Of a stretch of DNA of 64,000 nucleotides, positions 35,764 through 47,763 are shown one piece after another. Made by a program: the position numbers and the translations under genes. This stretch comes from Eleftheria terrae (GTDB lineage: Bacteria > Pseudomonadota > Gammaproteobacteria > Burkholderiales > Burkholderiaceae_C): positions 3,410,001 through 3,474,000 of the forward strand of contig NZ_CP106951.1 in assembly GCF_030419005.1 (NCBI RefSeq), written 5' to 3'. How positions within the stretch are numbered: position 1 is the first letter of the stretch; every line of letters begins with the position of its first letter. The notes under the pieces are model-generated. The model did no database searches. It saw only the letters and a program-made list of their open reading frames with translations, and was not told where the DNA came from.

Positions 35764-36053
35764 ATTTCCCCTTGTCGAGCTGTGAGCGGCCGGTCGCCGC
35801 CTTCACCCTTCCTGTTGTTTCACCGTTCCTGTTGACCTGCCGGCCTCGCCGGGCTGCCTGGCGAAGCCGTGTCATCGCGCGGCACGCGATCCTGCGTGGG
35901 AATTGCACGGCCGGTGAGGCTGCCGTGGATGCGGTGGCAGATGCCGCCCGCGGATGGCGCGGCAGGGCGTTGGCGCCGGCGCCGCCGTGCCGACGGATGA
36001 GGCAGTACCGGCCCTGGGTGCTGCTCAGCGTTCCCCCTGATCTATCAAGACCT

Positions 36054-36083
36054 GAAACATCGCTGTACTCACCTCGATGTTTC
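36054..36083. other. Spaced inverted repeat upstream of the uracil/xanthine permease
   Basis: GAAACATCG and CGATGTTTC (9-bp perfect arms) are separated by 12 bases. It stands out because its surroundings are slightly AT-richer than the coding regions. It could be a regulator site or an RNA stem. Nothing nearby identifies a partner. Confidence 0.4.
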
Positions 36084-36517
36084 GCGATCCCGGCTTCTTG
36101 CTGCGGCTGCGCGAGCAGGTGCTTTTCCCTCCCGGAGCCCTTGTCCACATTGGCGCATGCTGCGACACGAGAGGGCGACGACGAAGCAGGCCGAGGGCTC
36201 GCCTCCTGGCCATCCCGGCCGTTCACCGCTCCGCGGCGGCACCTGGCACCGGGCCGCCACCGCGCGGGGCCCACGCCCTGCCTGCCTGTGCCAGCGCGTC
36301 CTCCCAGCAGCGCGCCTTCCGCGAAAGGCGACGCACGCATCGCCTCGGCTGCCATCGTTGCGGCGGAGCGGGCCCACGGCCTAAGAGGCGCCTCGCCGTC
36401 GATGCCCCCCGCTGCGGGCCTGCGGCCCTGGTGCGCGTCCTGGGTGCCGAACTTGCTGTGCGGCTCTACACTCCCGCCGCCGCCGTCAGGCGGCGAGACC
36501 TACAACGAGGAGCTTCC

Positions 36518-37786
36518 ATGAGCCTGTTCCCGCGCTGGCGCGAAAAAACCGAGGGGATCGTCGCGCCCGACGAACGCCTGCCCTGGCCCCAGACCTTTGC
36601 GATGGGCGTGCAACACGTCATCGCCATGTTCGGCGCCACCGTGCTGGCACCGCTGCTGATGGGGTTCGACCCCAACGTGGCCATCCTGATGAGCGGCATC
36701 GGCACGCTCATCTTCTTCGCAGTGGTCGGCGGGCGGGTGCCGAGCTACCTGGGCTCCAGCTTTGCCTTCATCGGCGTGGTGCTGACCGCGACCGGCCATG
36801 CCGGCGGCGGTCCCAACCCGCATCTGGGCGTCGCGCTGGGCGGCATCATCGCCTGCGGCGCGCTGTACACCCTGATCGGTCTGCTGGTGAGCGCCACCGG
36901 CACCCGCTGGATCGAACGCTTCATGCCGCCGGTCGTGACCGGCGCGGTGGTCGCGGTCATCGGCCTGAACCTGGCCTCGGTCCCGGTGAAGAACATGGCG
37001 CCCACGGCCTTCGACACCTGGATGCAAGCGGTCACCTTCCTGTGCGTCGGTGCCGTGGCGGTCTTCACGCGCGGCATGCTGCAGCGCCTGCTGATCCTGG
37101 TCGGGCTGGTGGCGGCGACCGCCATCTATGCGGTGCTGACCAACGGCCTCGGGCTCGGCCAGCCGATCGACCTGTCGCGCATCGCGGCCGCGCCCTGGTT
37201 CGGCCTGCCACGCTTCGCGGCGCCCGAATTCAGCGCCAACGCGGCCCTGCTGATCGCACCGGTGGCCATCATCCTGGTGGCCGAGAACCTGGGCCACCTG
37301 AAGGCGGTGAGCGCGATGACCGGGCAGGACCTGGACCGCTACATGGGCCGCGCCTTCATCGGCGACGGCCTGGCGACCATGGTGTCCGGCGCATCGGGCG
37401 GCACCGGCGTGACCACGTATGCCGAGAACATCGGCGTGATGGCGGCCACCAAGATCTACTCGACGGCCATCTTTGTCGTGGCGGCGCTGATCGCCGTCGT
37501 GCTGGGCTTCAGCCCGAAGTTCGGTGCCTTGATCCAGAGCGTGCCGCTGGCGGTGATGGGCGGTGTCTCCATCGTGGTGTTCGGCCTCATCACGGTGGCG
37601 GGGGCCAAGATCTGGGTCGACAACCGGGTCGATTTCTCGGACAACACCAACCTCATCGTGGCCGCCGTGACGCTCATCCTCGGCACCGGCGACTTCACGC
37701 TGCAGCTCGGCCAGTTCAAGCTGGGCGGCATCGGCACCGCCACCTTCGGCGCCATCCTGCTCTACGCGCTGCTGCGCCGGCGCTGA
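36518..37786 (+). CDS. Uracil/xanthine permease family transporter (UraA/RutG-like)
   Basis: The 422-residue protein has about 14 membrane segments typical of nucleobase-ascorbate (NCS2) transporters. It opens with RLPWPQTFAMGVQHVIAMFG, which carries the conserved QH pair. A later VAENLGHLKAVSAMTG and SGASGGTGVTTYAENIG supply the substrate-binding Glu and the NCS2 signature, here in the uracil-type form. It probably imports uracil or a related pyrimidine with protons. A GAGGAG site precedes the ATG at 36518. No pyrimidine catabolism genes are adjacent. Confidence 0.93.
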   Translation: MSLFPRWREKTEGIVAPDERLPWPQTFAMGVQHVIAMFGATVLAPLLMGFDPNVAILMSGIGTLIFFAVVGGRVPSYLGSSFAFIGVVLTATGHAGGGPNPHLGVALGGIIACGALYTLIGLLVSATGTRWIERFMPPVVTGAVVAVIGLNLASVPVKNMAPTAFDTWMQAVTFLCVGAVAVFTRGMLQRLLILVGLVAATAIYAVLTNGLGLGQPIDLSRIAAAPWFGLPRFAAPEFSANAALLIAPVAIILVAENLGHLKAVSAMTGQDLDRYMGRAFIGDGLATMVSGASGGTGVTTYAENIGVMAATKIYSTAIFVVAALIAVVLGFSPKFGALIQSVPLAVMGGVSIVVFGLITVAGAKIWVDNRVDFSDNTNLIVAAVTLILGTGDFTLQLGQFKLGGIGTATFGAILLYALLRRR

Positions 37787-37797
37787 AGGCGCTGGCC

Positions 37798-37832
37798 CCG
37801 CCCGGCACCGCCGGCGGCCGCCGGCCGGGCGG
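37798..37832. terminator. GC-rich stem-loop at the convergent permease/DUF817 junction
   Basis: CCGCCCGGC pairs with GCCGGGCGG. The interior contains the 16-bp palindrome GCCGGCGGCCGCCGGC, which can form a competing stem. There is no U-run. It is a candidate shared transcript end. Confidence 0.35.
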
Positions 37833-37866
37833 CGCCGCAGGCAGCACAGGGCGCGCGGGGGGCGAC

Positions 37867-38724
37867 TCAGGGAGCGAACTGGATGCGCGCCTTCACATGC
37901 TTGAGCGAGCCGACGATGGTGAAGCACATCAGCGTCAGCATTGCCCAGGCGGTCCACTTGCCCCAGTGCACCGTGGCCCAGGCGCCGACCTGGTGCGGAT
38001 AGCGCCACAGGCCGAAGAAGGTGCCCAGGTTCTCGGCCAGCCAGATGAAAAAGCCCACCAGCAGGAAGCCGAGCAGCAAGGGCATGCGGCGCTCGCGGTC
38101 CAGCGGCGTGAAGACGACGGTACAGCGCGCGTACAGGCCCACTGCGACCGCCGCGAGGTACCAGCGGAAGTCGCCGATGTAGTGGTGGGTGAACAGGTTG
38201 GCATACAGCGCCAGCGCCAGCACGGTGGTCATCCAGTACGGCGGATGGCGTTCGATGCGCAGGTGCAGCACCCGCCAGGCCTGCATGATGTAGCTGCCCA
38301 CTGCGGCATACATGAAGCCGGAGAACAGCGGCACGCCCCACAGCTTGGTATGGCCGGCGTCGGGGTAGCTCCAGGACCCGATGCCGCCCGACACCTTGAA
38401 CACCTCCAGCGCAAAGCCGGCCAGGTGGAAGACCAGGATGGTGCGCGCCTCGTCCGGTGTCTCGATGCGCCGCCACAGCAACCAGGCTTGCAACAGCAGT
38501 GCGATGGCCAGCAGCAGGTCGTAGCGCGGCAGGCCCAGCCAGCCACCACGCGGCACCGCGAACACGGCCAGGAAGAAGGCGCCCGCGAAGATGCAGGCCC
38601 GCGCCTCCTTGATGCCGAACCAGAGCAGCTCGCGCAGCAGGCGCTGCGGGCCTTGCAGTGCAGGGCGGGGCGAACGGTCTTCCAGCGCCCGGTCAAGGCG
38701 CAACAACACGGAATGGAGCGGCAT
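37867..38724 (-). CDS. DUF817 family integral membrane protein
   Basis: The 285-residue protein has about eight membrane helices and the conserved DUF817 blocks ELLWFGIKEARACIFAG, GSWSYPD and HHYIGDFRWYL. Trp, His and Tyr residues are concentrated at helix ends. The family has no established function. The C-terminal WAENLGTFFGLWRYPHQ is also conserved in it. The start at 38724 removes an Arg-rich extension in the same frame. It is convergent with the uracil-type permease. Confidence 0.88.
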   Translation of the reverse strand: MPLHSVLLRLDRALEDRSPRPALQGPQRLLRELLWFGIKEARACIFAGAFFLAVFAVPRGGWLGLPRYDLLLAIALLLQAWLLWRRIETPDEARTILVFHLAGFALEVFKVSGGIGSWSYPDAGHTKLWGVPLFSGFMYAAVGSYIMQAWRVLHLRIERHPPYWMTTVLALALYANLFTHHYIGDFRWYLAAVAVGLYARCTVVFTPLDRERRMPLLLGFLLVGFFIWLAENLGTFFGLWRYPHQVGAWATVHWGKWTAWAMLTLMCFTIVGSLKHVKARIQFAP

Positions 38725-38907
38725 GGCGCGCGAGTATCGCCGCCTTCGCCGGCCGCCAAGGGCGGCCTCCCGCGATCTAGGGGGCAGGCGGTGGCAGCCT
38801 GATCCTGCGGGAACCCGCACCCGGCCGGCCGCTGCGCTGTACAGGGTGCGGGCATAGGCGCCGGCCCTGGCCCGCTGCGGCTGGCCGTGGCCCTGGGCCC
38901 CAGCCGG

Positions 38908-42180
<3,273 letters not shown>

Positions 42181-42233
42181 GCGGCGATTCTAGGAAGGCA
42201 GGTCGCCGGCCGGCCCCGCGTCTTCCCTAGCTG

Positions 42234-42247
42234 CGAACGATCGTTCG
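42234..42247. promoter_or_regulatory. Perfect palindrome upstream of the Old Yellow Enzyme gene
   Basis: CGAACGATCGTTCG is a perfect 14-bp palindrome of the kind bound by TetR-family regulators. It lies in the 257-base region between the divergent hybrid kinase and the flavin oxidoreductase. No regulator gene is adjacent. Confidence 0.6.
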
Positions 42248-42262
42248 TGTGCAATAGCACAC
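42247..42262. promoter_or_regulatory. Second inverted repeat abutting the first palindrome
   Basis: GTGTGC-AATA-GCACAC has perfect 6-bp arms and shares its first base with the preceding palindrome. Together they form a compact double-palindrome control region about 180 bases before the oxidoreductase start. Confidence 0.45.
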
Positions 42263-42437
42263 TGGCGTCAACCGTGCAGCGGGCGCAACTGCGGCCTGAT
42301 CGGGTGTCAGGACGTTGCGCGCCGGCAAGGCAGGCCGCGCCCGTCCTGCCTAGCATCGATTCCCTCCGAGCAGCTGGCCGGGGCGAGCGGCCCGGCGGCT
42401 GCGTTGTTTCCCGTTCCACGTCCCAGGACTCTTTGCC

Positions 42438-43550
42438 ATGCCCACCTTGTTCGACCCCATCCGCCTCGGCGACATCCAGCTCGCCAACCGCCTGGTGATG
42501 GCACCGCTGACGCGCAACCGTGCCGGTGCCGGCCAGACGCCCACCCCCTTGATGGTCGAGTACTACCGGCAGCGCGCCAACCCCGCCACCGGCGCCGGCC
42601 TCATCATCACCGAGGCCACCCAGATCTCGCCGATGGGCCAGGGCTATCTGGACACCCCGGGCATCCACAGCCCCGAGCAGGTGGCCGGCTGGCGCCGCGT
42701 CACCGACGCCGTGCACGCCGAAGGCGGCAAGGTGGTGGTGCAGCTGTGGCATGTGGGGCGCATCTCCCACGTGTCGCTGCTGCCCGAGGGGCAAGCACCG
42801 GTGGCGCCGTCGGCCATCCGCGCCGAAGGCAAGACCTTCACCCGCAACGGCTTCGAGCCGGTGTCGCAGCCGCGCGCCCTGGCCCTCGAGGAGCTGCCGG
42901 GCATCGTGGACGACTACCGGCGTGCCGCCCGGCTGGCGATGGAGGCGGGCTTCGACGGCGTGGAGGTGCATGGCGCCAACGGCTACCTGCTGGACCAGTT
43001 CCTGCGCGACGGCAGCAACCACCGCGACGACGCCTATGGCGGCCCGGTCGAGCACCGCGCGCGGCTGCTGCTGGAAGTGATGGAGGCGGTCACCCAGGAA
43101 ATCGGCCAAAGCCGCACCGGGCTGCGCCTGTCCCCGGTGACGCCGTCGAATGACGCCCGCGACAGCCAGCCGCAGGCGCTGTTCAATCACGTGGCCGAAC
43201 GGCTGGCACCGCTCGGCCTGGCCTACCTGCATGTGGTGGAAGGCCACACCGGCGGCCCGCGCGACCTGAGCGAGCAGGGCGCGAGCTTCGACTATGCGCA
43301 GATGCGGCAACGCTTCGGCGGCCCATGGATGGTCAACAACGGCTACGACCGCCGCATGGCGCTGGAGGCGGTGGCCAGCGGCCAGGCCGACCTGGTCGCC
43401 ATCGGCCGGCCCTTCATCAGCAACCCCGACCTGGGGCGCCGGCTGCGCGAGGACGCCCCGCTCAATGTGCTGGACAGCAAGACGCTGTACGGCGGTGGCG
43501 CCGAAGGCTACACCGACTACCCGGCGCTGGAGGAAGCGACCGGCGCCTGA
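42438..43550 (+). CDS. NADH:flavin oxidoreductase, Old Yellow Enzyme family (NemA-like)
   Basis: The 370-residue FMN-dependent barrel enzyme reduces activated alkenes or electrophiles. Visible are PIRLGDIQLANRLVMAPLTRNRA at the FMN end, VVQLWHVGR, the substrate-binding His-Asn pair in EVHGANGYLLDQFL (about 175-188), and the phosphate-binding IGRPFISNPDL near the C-terminus. The set matches the classical NemA/OYE subgroup. In E. coli nemA is controlled by the TetR protein NemR. Here a TetR-like palindrome lies upstream, but the regulator must be encoded elsewhere. Confidence 0.95.
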   Translation: MPTLFDPIRLGDIQLANRLVMAPLTRNRAGAGQTPTPLMVEYYRQRANPATGAGLIITEATQISPMGQGYLDTPGIHSPEQVAGWRRVTDAVHAEGGKVVVQLWHVGRISHVSLLPEGQAPVAPSAIRAEGKTFTRNGFEPVSQPRALALEELPGIVDDYRRAARLAMEAGFDGVEVHGANGYLLDQFLRDGSNHRDDAYGGPVEHRARLLLEVMEAVTQEIGQSRTGLRLSPVTPSNDARDSQPQALFNHVAERLAPLGLAYLHVVEGHTGGPRDLSEQGASFDYAQMRQRFGGPWMVNNGYDRRMALEAVASGQADLVAIGRPFISNPDLGRRLREDAPLNVLDSKTLYGGGAEGYTDYPALEEATGA

Positions 43551-43557
43551 CGCCGCG

Positions 43558-44214
43558 TCACCGCGCGGGCGGGCCGGCCAGCGGGCCCGCGTCCGGTGGG
43601 GCCGCGCCGGCACCGAGGGCCAGCCCCATCCAGCGGCCCCACACCCGCTGCTGCAGTGTGGCGAAGCCGCAGCGCTCGTAGAAAGCGATGGCCCGCGGGT
43701 TGAGGGCCGACACGCCAAGGTGCACCCCGGGCACCCCGCGCTCACGCAGTGCCGCGACGAAACACTGCATCAACCCGCGCCCCAGGCCCAGGCCCTGGGC
43801 GCGCGGCAGCAGGTCGATGTGCAAGTGGGCCGGATGGCTGCCGAGAAAGGGCAGCTCCACCGGGGCGCCGGCATGCAGCCGGCGCAGCAGGTGGGCGGTG
43901 TCGCTCTCGTCGGCCGGGTCGGGCAGCGGGTACTGGCGGCGCAGCGGCGGCCACCAGGCGGTTTCGCAGCGGCGATGGAAGTCCTCGGTGTCGGCGGTGC
44001 CGAGGATGTAGCCACACACCCCTTCCCGGTCTTCGGCCACGAAGGCGAGCGCCGGCTCCAGGGCGGCATACGGTGCCGCGTACACATGGCCCAGCAGCCG
44101 GCGATCGCGATAGAGGCCGGTGGCGTCGCCACCATGGTGGCCGGTGCGCAGGCAGATGTCGTAGAGCGCGTCCAGGTCCTCGGGACGGTAGGGGCGCAGT
44201 TGGGCAGGGCTCAT
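43558..44214 (-). CDS. GNAT family N-acetyltransferase
   Basis: The 218-residue protein opens with LRPYRPEDLDALYDICLRTG. It has the acetyl-CoA loop with LLPRAQGLGLGRGLMQCF (Q/R-x-x-G-x-G/A pattern near 139-150), followed by GVHLGVSALNPRAIAFYERCGF. The long insert before motif A resembles the acetyltransferase-like domain of bacterial hexosaminidase-associated GNATs. The substrate is unknown. Its stop and the stop of the oxidoreductase gene share a small hairpin (TGACG-CCG-CGTCA, 43548-43560). The ATG at 44214 gives a normal GNAT start. Confidence 0.88.
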   Translation of the reverse strand: MSPAQLRPYRPEDLDALYDICLRTGHHGGDATGLYRDRRLLGHVYAAPYAALEPALAFVAEDREGVCGYILGTADTEDFHRRCETAWWPPLRRQYPLPDPADESDTAHLLRRLHAGAPVELPFLGSHPAHLHIDLLPRAQGLGLGRGLMQCFVAALRERGVPGVHLGVSALNPRAIAFYERCGFATLQQRVWGRWMGLALGAGAAPPDAGPLAGPPAR

Positions 44215-44272
44215 CGGGCGGCGGCAGGCAGCGGGAACGAACGCAAGCGCAGCAACGGCAAGACCAGCGGCT

Positions 44273-45700
44273 TCACCGGCAGCAACCCTCCAGCACCTGG
44301 CCGCCGGGCAGCGAGACCAGCGCCCGATGGGTGCCCGGCCCGGCCACATCGTCGGCCGGCAGTTCGCAGCTCACCGGGGTGAGCACGGCCACCACCGCCG
44401 CTGTGCCCGGGCCGGCGGCCGCGCGCCACACCGAGGCCGGCGGCTGCCCCGGGCTGGCATGCCGCCACACGCCCCACAGTTGGCGCGGCGCGCGGCCGGG
44501 CCAGCGGGCCTCGCCCGCCAGGTCGGTGAGGTGCAGCGACCAGTGTGGCGACTCGCCGTGGCAGGCCAGCCCGGCCTCGGCCGGCGCCGCCTCGCCCTCC
44601 ACCGGCCGCAGCGGCAGGGCCAGCGGCCGGCCGTCCTGCAGCGCCGCGGCGGTCAGCGGGGCCTGGGCCGCGTGCACCAGTCGGCGACCGCGCCACACAC
44701 GGGCCTGCAGCAGGTAGTGTTGCCCGGCTTGCAGGCGGTCGGCCTCGACGCTCAGGGCCAGGCGCGCGGCGCCCGCGCGCGCCAGCTCCTGCTCCTGGCG
44801 TGCAAGGGGTCGGGCCGCGGCTTCGGATGTCGACAGGTCGAGCAGCTGCAGGCTCAGGCGGTCGCCGGCGCGCAGCGGGGCGCCCACCCCCGGCTTCACC
44901 ACCACCGGCAGGCGCAGCGACAGACCGCCTTCCGGATCGCCCAGCAGCGAGAACAGCTGCTGCAGCCGTGCTGCCGGCTCGGCCAGGCCGGCCCGCATCA
45001 CTTCGAAGGTCTGGGCATCGGCCGAGCCGGCGGGGTAGGGCCGCGCCTGCGGCAGGCCGGCCAGGTACACCCGCGAGTCGCGCATCGCGAGCACACGCCA
45101 CCTTCCCGGCGCCCGGCCGCGGCCGGGGTCCTGCCAGGCCGCCTTCGGCAACACCGCCAGCAGCAGCAGGGGCCGGGGCGGCAGGTGCGGGTCCTGCGGC
45201 TGGTATTCGAGCGCATGCAGGACCTCGGCATCGCGCTGCAGCAGGGCGGCTTCGGGGCCCCGCACCACCTGCACCGCATAGCGCTGCGGCAACCAGCTGG
45301 CCGGCAGGGCCAGGCGCAGGCCGGTGTCGCGGTCGATCAGCAGGCGCTGCGGCACGCCTTCGCCACGGCAGGTGCGCGGCGCGGCGCCACCGTCTTCGAG
45401 CCGGGCCTCCGCGCCCTGGGCCGTGAAGGTGGTCTGGCCGTCGCCATACCGCAGACCAGCGCCCGGCGCCAACGCCGGCAGCGCGCGGCTGTGGCCGGCT
45501 TCGCCCAGCCAGGCCCGGGCGTCGGGGCCGGCATGGTCGAAGCTGACGGTCAGGCGGGCACCGTCGTCGCAGCGATAGGCCATGCGCCATGACGGCGGCA
45601 GGTGATCGGCCATGGTGGCGCCCAGGCTGCTGCCGGCCGCCAGGAGGGTCGGCAGCAGCACGACGAGGCATCGCACGACGAGGGATCTCCGGTCTGGCAT
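44273..45700 (-). CDS. Secreted MliC-like/YbaY-like two-domain protein
   Basis: The 475-residue protein starts with a signal peptide (about 1-28, ending SSLGA). A short domain with MAYRCDDGARLTVSFD and GLRYGDGQTTFTAQG follows, resembling the C-type lysozyme inhibitor MliC. A central part of about 140 residues is unassigned. Near residues 265-345 a YbaY-like beta domain appears (LSLQLLDLSTSEA and the following strands), and the protein ends with another MliC/META-like segment. It is probably periplasmic or surface-located, perhaps protecting against lysozyme. Full-length relatives were not recognised, so the domain calls are moderate. Confidence 0.65.
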   Translation of the reverse strand: MPDRRSLVVRCLVVLLPTLLAAGSSLGATMADHLPPSWRMAYRCDDGARLTVSFDHAGPDARAWLGEAGHSRALPALAPGAGLRYGDGQTTFTAQGAEARLEDGGAAPRTCRGEGVPQRLLIDRDTGLRLALPASWLPQRYAVQVVRGPEAALLQRDAEVLHALEYQPQDPHLPPRPLLLLAVLPKAAWQDPGRGRAPGRWRVLAMRDSRVYLAGLPQARPYPAGSADAQTFEVMRAGLAEPAARLQQLFSLLGDPEGGLSLRLPVVVKPGVGAPLRAGDRLSLQLLDLSTSEAAARPLARQEQELARAGAARLALSVEADRLQAGQHYLLQARVWRGRRLVHAAQAPLTAAALQDGRPLALPLRPVEGEAAPAEAGLACHGESPHWSLHLTDLAGEARWPGRAPRQLWGVWRHASPGQPPASVWRAAAGPGTAAVVAVLTPVSCELPADDVAGPGTHRALVSLPGGQVLEGCCR

Positions 45701-45840
45701 CGGTGCGGGGTTCCGGCAAGCGGGGGTGGACATTGAACCGGCGGGCACTTTCGTGCAAAACCGGCGCCGCTGCAAGCCGCGGCCGTCCGGCGGCGCCGCC
45801 AGTCGGACGGAATGACGCGGTCCCGCCGGGCGTCTCGCCA

Positions 45841-47508
45841 TCAAGCCACTCGCCGCCTGGAGGGCACGCGGCGCTGTCGCAGGAAAGCCGGCCAGCCGCC
45901 CCAGGCGGTGATGTCCTCCGCCGTGCCGGCAGCCGGGGGGTCGACCAGCAGGCCTTGCACGGCACGGCCATCTTCCAGCTCGACCGGCCCGAGGCCGAGT
46001 GGCGCCTCGATGCTGGCCAGGAAGGCGCCGACTTCGGACTGCGGCATCTCGTACAGCTCCACCTCGATCGGGGCACCTGCGGCCGCGCGGGCCAGGCCGG
46101 CATGTGCCGGCTGGCCGCCGTGCAGCGCATAGAGCCGGTAGCAGGGTGCCGTGCGTGCGATGTGCAGCGGGCGGCAGCGCCGCTCGGCCAGGCGGTGGTG
46201 CAGCGGCATGCCGCTGCCGTAGGGCCCCACCACGGCCAGGGTCAGCACCGGCTCGGGCCACGGCGCTGGCGGCAGGCACAGGGCGTCCAGCTCGATCCGC
46301 CCGAGGCCGGCGCCCAGGGGCAGCCCCAGGGCCGCCTGCCAGCGCGACCCCAGCTGGGCCAACGCCAGGTCGCTACCGGCCGGGCCGACGAAGCACACGC
46401 CGAAGGGCCGGCCCCCTGCCACGAAGCCGGCAGGCACGGTGAGCATCGGGCGGCCGGCGAGCGCGTCCGGGCGCTCCTGCCACACCGCGTCGGGCCCCTC
46501 AGGCCACGCGGGCAGGTGGGCGGTGCAGGGCAGCATCACCAGGTCGAAGGATGGCCACAGCGGGTCGCGACCCGGCGGCAACGCAAGGGCAGCCACGGTG
46601 GCCGTGCGGCCGCGGCGGCGAGTCGGTGCGGCGGCGGCTGCACCGGTGCCTGGCGGGGCGTCGCCGTGCCGGGCCGCCTCGCGCTGCCGGACGTCGAGCA
46701 GGCCGACTTCGGCGCCCAGGTCGCGCAGGTCGACAAGGGCACGCTCGAAGGCAGCGGCATAGGCACCGTCGCAGCGCCCGGCCTGGCCTGGGCTCGGCAC
46801 GCCCACGCGCAGTGGCGACGGCAGGCCGCACGCTGTGTCGCGCAATGGCAAGGGCCACGGATCATCCGCCGGCGCCTCGATCACCCGCAGCACCCGCGCT
46901 GTGTCGCGCACGCTGAGGGCGAAGACGCATGGGCCATGGAGGTCGATGCCTGCCTGTGCAGCCCCGTCCTGCGCGCCATGCAGCGCCCCCCGCGGCGCGG
47001 AGGGCTGGCAACCGACCACGTTGCAGAAGCCGGCGGCCACGGCGCTGCCACCGCGCGCCCCGGCGCCAACCGCGAACGCCACCTGCCCGCGTGCCACGGC
47101 GAGGGCGCAGCTGGCGCCCTCGATGACAGCGGCAGGCGCGCAGTCCGGGCAGTCGGGTAGCCCATCTTCGGTGCCACGGCGAATGCGCCCCAGCAACACC
47201 GCCCCGGCGTCGACCAGGCGGCGCACCACGCTGGCGCCCGGCCGGTCAACGGCGGAGGCCGCGACGGCCTGTGCCTCGACGCCGTCCTGCACCGCGAACG
47301 GCACGCCGTAGAGCGGCAGGGCGGCGGCGTCGCGTGCCTGCAGCGCCTGCAGCTGTGCAGCGAGGTGCCGGGGATCGCAGCGCTCGGCCCAGCCCGGGTC
47401 GTCCTGGCCGGCCTGGTGGCACAGCCTTGGCAGCGCGTCCCGGGGGTGGAGCGCACCGCTGCGGTAGGCGGCCAGCCATTCATCGATGGTGCGGGGCAGG
47501 GCGATCAT
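45841..47508 (-). CDS. Allophanate-hydrolase-like protein with a degenerate amidase domain
   Basis: The 555-residue protein has the two-domain plan of AtzF/DUR2 allophanate hydrolases: an amidase-signature domain (about 1-415) and the small C-terminal domain (about 430-555, VVGPYGSGMPLHHRL and ELYEMPQ). The catalytic Lys of the amidase triad is replaced (GVPFAVQDG instead of GVPFAVKDN). The SSG motif reads GASCA, and the TDTAGSGR loop reads AGARGGSAV, so two of three triad residues are missing although the nucleophile Ser may remain. About 30 residues of the middle helical region are also missing or replaced by an Ala/Arg-rich stretch. The amidase is probably inactive; the C-terminal domain looks intact. 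No urea carboxylase is nearby. Confidence 0.8.
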   Translation of the reverse strand: MIALPRTIDEWLAAYRSGALHPRDALPRLCHQAGQDDPGWAERCDPRHLAAQLQALQARDAAALPLYGVPFAVQDGVEAQAVAASAVDRPGASVVRRLVDAGAVLLGRIRRGTEDGLPDCPDCAPAAVIEGASCALAVARGQVAFAVGAGARGGSAVAAGFCNVVGCQPSAPRGALHGAQDGAAQAGIDLHGPCVFALSVRDTARVLRVIEAPADDPWPLPLRDTACGLPSPLRVGVPSPGQAGRCDGAYAAAFERALVDLRDLGAEVGLLDVRQREAARHGDAPPGTGAAAAAPTRRRGRTATVAALALPPGRDPLWPSFDLVMLPCTAHLPAWPEGPDAVWQERPDALAGRPMLTVPAGFVAGGRPFGVCFVGPAGSDLALAQLGSRWQAALGLPLGAGLGRIELDALCLPPAPWPEPVLTLAVVGPYGSGMPLHHRLAERRCRPLHIARTAPCYRLYALHGGQPAHAGLARAAAGAPIEVELYEMPQSEVGAFLASIEAPLGLGPVELEDGRAVQGLLVDPPAAGTAEDITAWGGWPAFLRQRRVPSRRRVA

Positions 47509-47763
47509 GCGGGCTCCCGGGGCATGAGGACACAAGGGCGGCAGGGCATGCCCGCACAGGCCAACGCACCCACCCCGACGCAACAGGCCGGCAGGCGGGT
47601 GCCAGGCGGTCGCCCAGCGCCTGCCGCAGCCCGGCACGGTACTGGCGCGGCGGTGCCGGCATCCGGCTCGCCATGCAAGCACCGGGCCAGTGGCAGGCCA
47701 TCAAGCGCCCCGCCGGCCCGTTTCCCCGCTCGTGCCGTGGCGCCCTGGCGCCGGGGCCGCGCC

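Noticed and set aside
35156..36355. A 399-codon minus-strand frame covering the gene-poor stretch
   Set aside because: The product is low-complexity Arg/Ala/Gly sequence without hydrophobic core or motif, and no ribosome-binding site is seen. It probably reflects lack of stops in GC-rich DNA.
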